Shown: one piece after another, positions 59,016 to 64,000 of the stretch | Position numbering within the stretch: position 1 is the stretch's first letter | Layout of the letters: each line of letters begins with the position of its first letter | From: Aquanectria penicillioides | Lineage: Eukaryota > Ascomycota > Sordariomycetes > Hypocreales > Nectriaceae | Assembly: GCA_003415625.1 (NCBI GenBank) | Contig: PYIU01000004.1 | Location: 1,054,001-1,118,000 of the forward strand | Reading direction: 5' to 3' | DNA: 64,000 nt | Program-made: the position numbers and the translations under genes | The notes under the pieces: generated by a model | What the model saw: the letters and a program-made list of their open reading frames with translations, nothing else | Databases searched by the model: none | Told to the model about the DNA's origin: nothing

Positions 59016-60707
59016 GGTGGGCTTATTCTCGGCGGGCGCAAAGTCTGTAGCTCGAGTGGTGCGGAAGCCAGTTCCAATGGCGCAACTTTACTCTCAAGTC
59101 GGTAGGTGATAGACGAAATGGACGAGTGAGGGGAAAGGAAAAAAAGATGCGATCATGAAATGGTGTGAAGAGGGGTGATTGTGGTGGTGGTGTGGGGTAA
59201 GCCTGAGTCAGAGCAGAGTTGGGGCTAAGGTGAGTGAGCCCGAGGGTGGAATAATGGTATAGGGTAGCTGGCTACAGAAGAGGACGCCGAAGACTGAATG
59301 AGAAAAAAAAAAAGGTCAACAGCCTTTGAGCCTAAAGCATAAGGCCAAACGCAAGGCAGCGAGAAACAACATGCCAAGATGGAGGTGGGACATGAACCAC
59401 TCACAAGCAGGGAGCTGCATGGTAAAGGAGCGTTGAGCAACGAGCCTCTTCTAACTAGCTCGTGTTCCTCAGCCTGCGCGATGCAGTGCAGCAGCAGTTG
59501 GAACCACGTTGTGGGGCGAAACGGGGGCAAGAGATGAGAGCTCACATGAACGATTGGGAGCTATTGATGCAGAGGCCGTTCAAGAACAGGCTGCACACAA
59601 CACAGGCATGGCTATGGCTCCAAGGCGATACGCAGGAAACTTGGAGGCGAGGCTGGCTCGAACCGAGGAGGTCCGGCAGGCTACACCACAGGCGCGAGCA
59701 AGCTCGAGATGGATGGATGGATGAAATCAGGCGATGTTGGCCCAGTTTCGCTGTGGTCTACCAGTGGCTTTCGAGGTGTGAGTGGAGAAGAACCCTCAAC
59801 GGCGCGCAAGCAAGGGGAAAGGAGGAGCTAGAGCTGCATGGAAGCCCACCGCGTGGACTTCAGCCGGAGGGAGGAGAAATATCCAATTTCTTGTTTTCTC
59901 GGGTTTTGTCGAGTCCTGTAGGGTAGCTTGACCGGTCAAAGATCATCATCCCATCTCGACATCGGAGAAAAGGGAGTGTCAGGGGATGGGGGGTACCATG
60001 GCTGACAACCAAGGCACTGGTTGCCGAATGGGGAGTGCGTGGTATTCTTTCTCCGTGTATGAAGATAGCGTTGTGGTTGCGGCTGGGTCCCCCCAGTTTG
60101 AACAAGGCCTCCTCGTACGTCAATGTAAGTGCGTGTAAGAGGAGTGGTCGTCGCGGCCTCAGGGGAGGCACCGCCTCGTGGCTACAACAAAAAACAAGGT
60201 TGGAGGTTTATTCGCATGTCTCACTTCGGTAGCCCAAAGGTTGCTAACGACTGAACCATCGGACGGGACATGCGCAGGGCAGGTTGCTGAAGCTACCGCA
60301 TAAAAGTGCGACGTGTTGCAGTATGTCATCCTGGGGATCAAAATAACCATGGAAAACAGAACAACAAATCACTCTGGAGACGTGCACCCGCTCTAACAAT
60401 AAGGCAAACACCGCCGGAGGACGAGAGGCGGAGGAGGAGGTCAAGAAGGACATGGCATGGGCCACAGAGACGGGGCCAGGTGGGAACTTGCATGCCCGAA
60501 AAGGGAAACATGCGCTCTGGGCCTCTCGCATCGGACGAGGTGGGGATGCCCTGGACCAATACAATGTAAGTAATGTAAGTCCTGTAGGCTGTATGTATGT
60601 AAGGTTGGCCATGTAAGTAAGCACGGGTCGACAACTCCTGGGGGCGGCAGCACCCCAATCCATGTTCCCAATGTCGGTCTGTCTAATTCTGTGTGATTGT
60701 ACACAGG

Positions 60708-60760
60708 AGTGTGTGAGTGTGAGTGCGAGTGAGTGAGCGAGCGTGTGTGCGTATGCGTGT
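60708..60760. repeat. GT/GA-rich simple repeat
   Basis: Imperfect GTGT and GAGT units over about 50 bases in the gene-free interval. Confidence 0.75.
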
Positions 60761-61511
60761 TGGAGGGCGCCGTGCTAAGCTGAGCTGTACTTTTGCCGTG
60801 TATCGGATGCTGCGGGTTGGATGCTACACGACTCCGTGCTTCGAGGGGCAAAAGGGAGGGAGGGACGGAGGGAGGGATTAAAACCATGAGTCGAACCGAC
60901 GTAGCGATTGGCAGAGGGGCAAACGAGGTTGAGACAGGCATCCTCTTCTGACTCTGGCAGTCTCACACACATAACGCTGTCTTGCTCGCGCCTCTGGTAG
61001 GTGAGCAGGTTGTTAAGGTACCGGGCACACTTACACATGTCCGTTGACGCTTACAGCAAGCACCCTTCTTCATCTCACACAGAGTCTTGGCCTTTGCACA
61101 CGACCTGAGGCACAGACGCGGCAACCGAGACCTGCACTTGACACACAGACGCACTCTCGGAGAGATCGATTGCCATAGGCGACGGGGGTCTGACCTGAAG
61201 GGGTCTAAGTGTCTAACGGGGGGGCCTGATGGGGACCTGATGGGGACCGATGGGGGCGATGATGGAGATGAAGAGATGATCCGGCCCACTCGTCATCTAC
61301 ATAGTACATATCAATGGCATACGAAATGGGGCTACGGACAGATTGTCGCGTACCTCAGCGGCTGCTGTGACACGGGGCAGGACACCATTTTCGGCGTTGG
61401 GAAACATGATGTAAGTATGAATAGGTACATGGCTGAATCGGGTCGATATTGTGCCACAATTATTTTCTTCTTTTATTAGCATCGTTGGGTCTTGGACCAC
61501 GGCGTACCGTA

Positions 61512-61556
61512 CATGCTCGTGCTCATGCTCGTGCTCATGCTCACGCTCATGCTCGT
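61512..61556. repeat. Hexamer-type repeat of TGCTCA/TGCTCG
   Basis: About seven imperfect 6-base units, alternating TGCTCG and TGCTCA, in non-coding sequence; read on either strand it would encode dipeptide repeats (for example His-Glu). Confidence 0.8.
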
Positions 61557-62701
61557 CCATATCCCTTCTGCAGCGGTGTCAGATCAGATGTGCTCTGGTA
61601 CAGGTCTGCTACTTCTTACTACCGCCTCTGCCTTTAGATGCTCCTCTCCCGACCTTGCATACCGGTCCTTGTTAGTGCCTACTCAATCACAATCACCCAG
61701 TCCCCGGGCTTCCCCCAAAAAAAGGATTTCAGGGTCCCCCGACCCAAGCACTAGCAAACAAGACCCGGAGTGGCCCGGCCGACGGATGGGCCAGAGGGCG
61801 GGTGAGGCGGCAGGGCCACCGTGGATGAATGAGGCGGCGACCACGAGAGCGAGCGAGCGCTAGAGACTAGACGGGAGGAAAAATCAGGTACGTACCCACA
61901 GGGACACTTTAGTCCGAGTGCTACTACACAGACTAGCAAGACTTGACATGAAAGAAACTCGTCCCCCCCGGCCAGCTCCATGGTCCCATGGTCGAGAGAA
62001 GCCGAGAAAAGAAGAGGGAAAAAAGGCCGCGCCTCGGCCTCGACCTTGTTCTAGAAAAAGAACCAATCGGTGGAGGGATAATTGTATTGATGCTACTGCT
62101 GAGTCGCTCGGGACGATGGGAACAGGCAGAAAAAATTCACTCGCACCTGTGCTACGCACATGACGGCGCAAAGCACAGTCCGTAAGAAAGACGGTGATGG
62201 ATGGCTGGTTGGCTGGATGCACTCTGACAAGAAGAGCTTGGATATTGCCGTCGTCGACAAGCAGCAGCTGCCCACCGCTACTCTCTCCGTGCCGTCCATT
62301 CCATCCCCCCCCCTCCCTTTCGCCGTTTCTGTAGGCCAGTACAGGAGCCGTAGCCGTGTCTCCCTTGTTTGCTGGCGGTAATGGTGTTGGCGCCCAGCCT
62401 TTTCCCATGCCGCACCGACCGCAACATCTAACACTCTATCCCTCCCTTGGATACACCAGCCTTCCAGCTGCAAACCAAGCTGGGTTCGAACTTCGAGGCA
62501 TTGTATTGGGCCCTCACACCCACATAGTTTGTTGGGCGTGCGAGCTCTTTGTCCGCAGTTGGGAAGCGAGTGACATGCTTCTCTTTTTTCTTCAATTTGG
62601 TCCTTTTTTTTTTTCATTATGAAAAAAAATTACCCTCTGCTCTCTGGTTCGAGCCGCCGTCTGGGCTGGGCTGTTTGCGATGGCTCGGGCGGCGCTCGCT
62701 G

Positions 62702-62757
62702 TTTTTTTTTTTTTTTTTTTCCTGCGGCTGGGTCCATTCTTTTTTTTTTTTTTTTTT
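62702..62757. repeat. Twin T-homopolymers (T19 and T18)
   Basis: T19 at 62702-62720 and T18 at 62740-62757 flank a 19-base GC-rich spacer about 0.9 kb upstream of the Gds1-like ATG. A further T-run lies near 62604-62614. Confidence 0.9.
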
Positions 62758-63669
62758 ACCCACCTCTGGGATCCATGGATTTTCCTAGATGCTCTGGCGC
62801 GCCCCACTGACGTTTAGCGCGCCCCACTCCCGGCAGCCATGCACGCCAGTCTCAGCCAATGGGCGCTGGGGGAAACGAAAAAAAAAGTTCGAGCTCTCGT
62901 GCTCCTGCCTGGGGCTGGGGCTGTCTGGTGTCTGGGTGCTTGCCTACGTTTAGTTGCCGGGGTGTAAGGGTGTGTTGTATGTGTGTGTGAGAGTGTAGAG
63001 CGAGTGTCGTAGTCGTCGTCGCTCCTTCTCCTGGTTCTTCTCCAGCCCCAGCTTGCGCGCAAAAGCATTGTTCTGTGAGGCAAAAGAGCGACACGGACAT
63101 CATCCTCCCCTCCAGCCCACCAACCAAGCCTTCTGAATTTCATCCATTGCCTCCATTGCTCTGAGCCTTCCGTCGTGCTTTCCGCCTTCCGCCTCTTCCC
63201 CAGTGCCCACTTTCCCACTCTCACTCCCACTCAGACTTGCTTCTCCCCCGTCGTGGTCATCGTCCCTCCCTTCCTCTTCCCTTTCTAGGTTGCCTTGCAT
63301 TGCATTGCCTTGCTCCTGCCGTTGCCATCCTGTAGACCGCCCTCTCCTTCCCTCACCACACCCCCCGACTGCGCCCGATCAACAACAACAAGCCCCCCCT
63401 TCACCTCTTCTATTCATCTTCCAACAAACATCAACCAAAGAGACTCTACACTTGCACCGTCTCTCTCCCATACACCTTTCTACCTGTACTCGACATCCCC
63501 TCGATCTCTACATCCCTCGCCATCGACCAAGGATAGATCATTCTCCCCACGTCCTTCCGAGTACGTCCCGGCGACCGATCCATGGAAATCGACCTTGCCG
63601 CCGCCTACCGCTCTTAGATATCCCTCCCAACCTCATTCAACAAGATATTCATACTCAACCACAATCAAT

Positions 63670-64000
63670 ATGCCTTACAATACGCGCCGCAAGTCTCTTT
63701 CCCTGCCCAGTCTGGGCATCCACGTCCCTATGACACAGGCTGCTCGTGCTGCCGCTGCCGCTGCCGCCGCGGCCGCGAAGGGGTCGTCACGTCCTTCCTC
63801 GTCCTCATTGTCGCCACCCACATCTGCTTCCGAGTCCACCAATTCCCACCCAAGCAAACGACAAAAGCGATCGCATCGCGACGACTCTGTTATTGAGCAG
63901 ACACCACCTCCTTCCCCTCCCTCAGACTCCATGGACATCACCGATTCCGACAAGCCCACCAAGATTGACTTGGAGGGGATCAACGACGACATTGTCGAGG
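63670..64000 (+). CDS. Gds1-like winged-helix protein, N-terminal part
   Basis: The frame opens at ATG 63670 and stays open to the window edge (110 residues visible). It begins MPYNTRRKSLSLPSLGIHVP, then a 12-residue Ala run with a basic segment SKRQKRSHRDD, then EQTPPPSPPSDSMDITDSD and KIDLEGINDDIVE. The last block resembles the start of the fungal Gds1 winged-helix domain as I recall it, suggesting a nuclear regulator. The DNA-binding part lies outside the window, so this is a moderate-confidence call. The very long repeat-rich upstream region fits a regulated gene. Confidence 0.6.
   Translation, partial: MPYNTRRKSLSLPSLGIHVPMTQAARAAAAAAAAAAKGSSRPSSSSLSPPTSASESTNSHPSKRQKRSHRDDSVIEQTPPPSPPSDSMDITDSDKPTKIDLEGINDDIVE

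Larger units (their letters stand above)
59016..63669. other. 4.65-kb gene-free, repeat-rich interval
   Basis: Long stretch between the starts of the PhzF gene and a Gds1-like gene. No open frame has recognisable domains; those present are low-complexity. It holds GT-rich, CTCATG-type and T-homopolymer repeats, and ends (63.1-63.67 kb) in strongly CT-rich leader sequence. Probably an extended promoter and 5' leader of the downstream regulator. Confidence 0.55.

Noticed and set aside
59462..59926. 154-codon plus-strand open frame in the gene-free interval
   Set aside because: Low-complexity, Arg/Trp-rich without motif; likely chance in GC-richer DNA.
61297..61560. Minus-strand frame beginning with His-Glu dipeptide repeats
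   Set aside because: Produced entirely by the TGCTCA/TGCTCG simple repeat; no supporting gene structure.

Overview
The window is nuclear DNA of a filamentous ascomycete, most likely a Sordariomycete and perhaps Hypocreales. The genes have short introns of about 50-80 bases with GTRNGT donors, and coding strands alternate with no operons. The protein set is typically ascomycete: a Nup98-Nup96 type precursor, a fungal Zn2Cys6 regulator, a DUF6590 protein and a PHD-containing Sas3-type acetyltransferase. I cannot fix the species from the sequence.

Layout. 1-11.7 kb: the 5' part of an ankyrin/RCC1 protein (-), a decayed Gfd2/YDR514C-like gene (+), a mitochondrial 2-oxodicarboxylate carrier (+) and a DUF6590 protein (-), separated by long non-coding stretches. 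11.7-22.6 kb: epsin (+), centrin Cdc31 (-) and the nucleoporin precursor Nup145 (+). 23.2-27.3 kb: a GC-rich SET-domain gene (+), a cupin protein (+) and, convergent to it, a Zn2Cys6 regulator (-). 27.7-37.1 kb: Sas3/Mst2 acetyltransferase (-), complex I MWFE/NDUFA1 subunit (+), tRNA thiolase Ncs6 (-), ribosomal protein eL8 (+) and NTF2 (-). 37.9-50.1 kb: a serine beta-lactamase-like hydrolase (-), an unnamed conserved acidic protein (-), seipin (-) and a Cdc15/Hof1-type F-BAR-SH3 protein (-). 50.9-59.0 kb: NOT1, the CCR4-NOT scaffold (+), and a PhzF-family protein (-). 59.0-63.7 kb: a gene-free, simple-repeat-rich stretch leading to the first codons of a Gds1-like winged-helix protein (+) that runs off the end.

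Most genes are single-copy housekeeping functions: nuclear transport (Nup145, NTF2), cytokinesis and endocytosis (F-BAR protein, epsin), lipid droplets (seipin), mRNA decay (NOT1), translation (eL8, Ncs6), respiration (NDUFA1, carrier) and chromatin (Sas3). I see no biosynthetic cluster, transposon, CRISPR array, rRNA or convincing tRNA. The cupin/regulator pair is the only arrangement that looks accessory.

The most notable points concern gene structure. There is a 4-base exon in the NDUFA1 gene and an 11-base exon in the carrier gene. Two genes (eL8 and seipin) have coding exons that are only the ATG, and NTF2 starts with a 7-base coding exon. A nuclease-like gene carries two in-frame stops and altered catalytic positions. 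NOT1 and the F-BAR gene each lose frame at a run of C (coding strand) in a way that one extra C would repair. Two such events in conserved genes argue for consensus errors first. I found no clear sign of a new multi-gene system.
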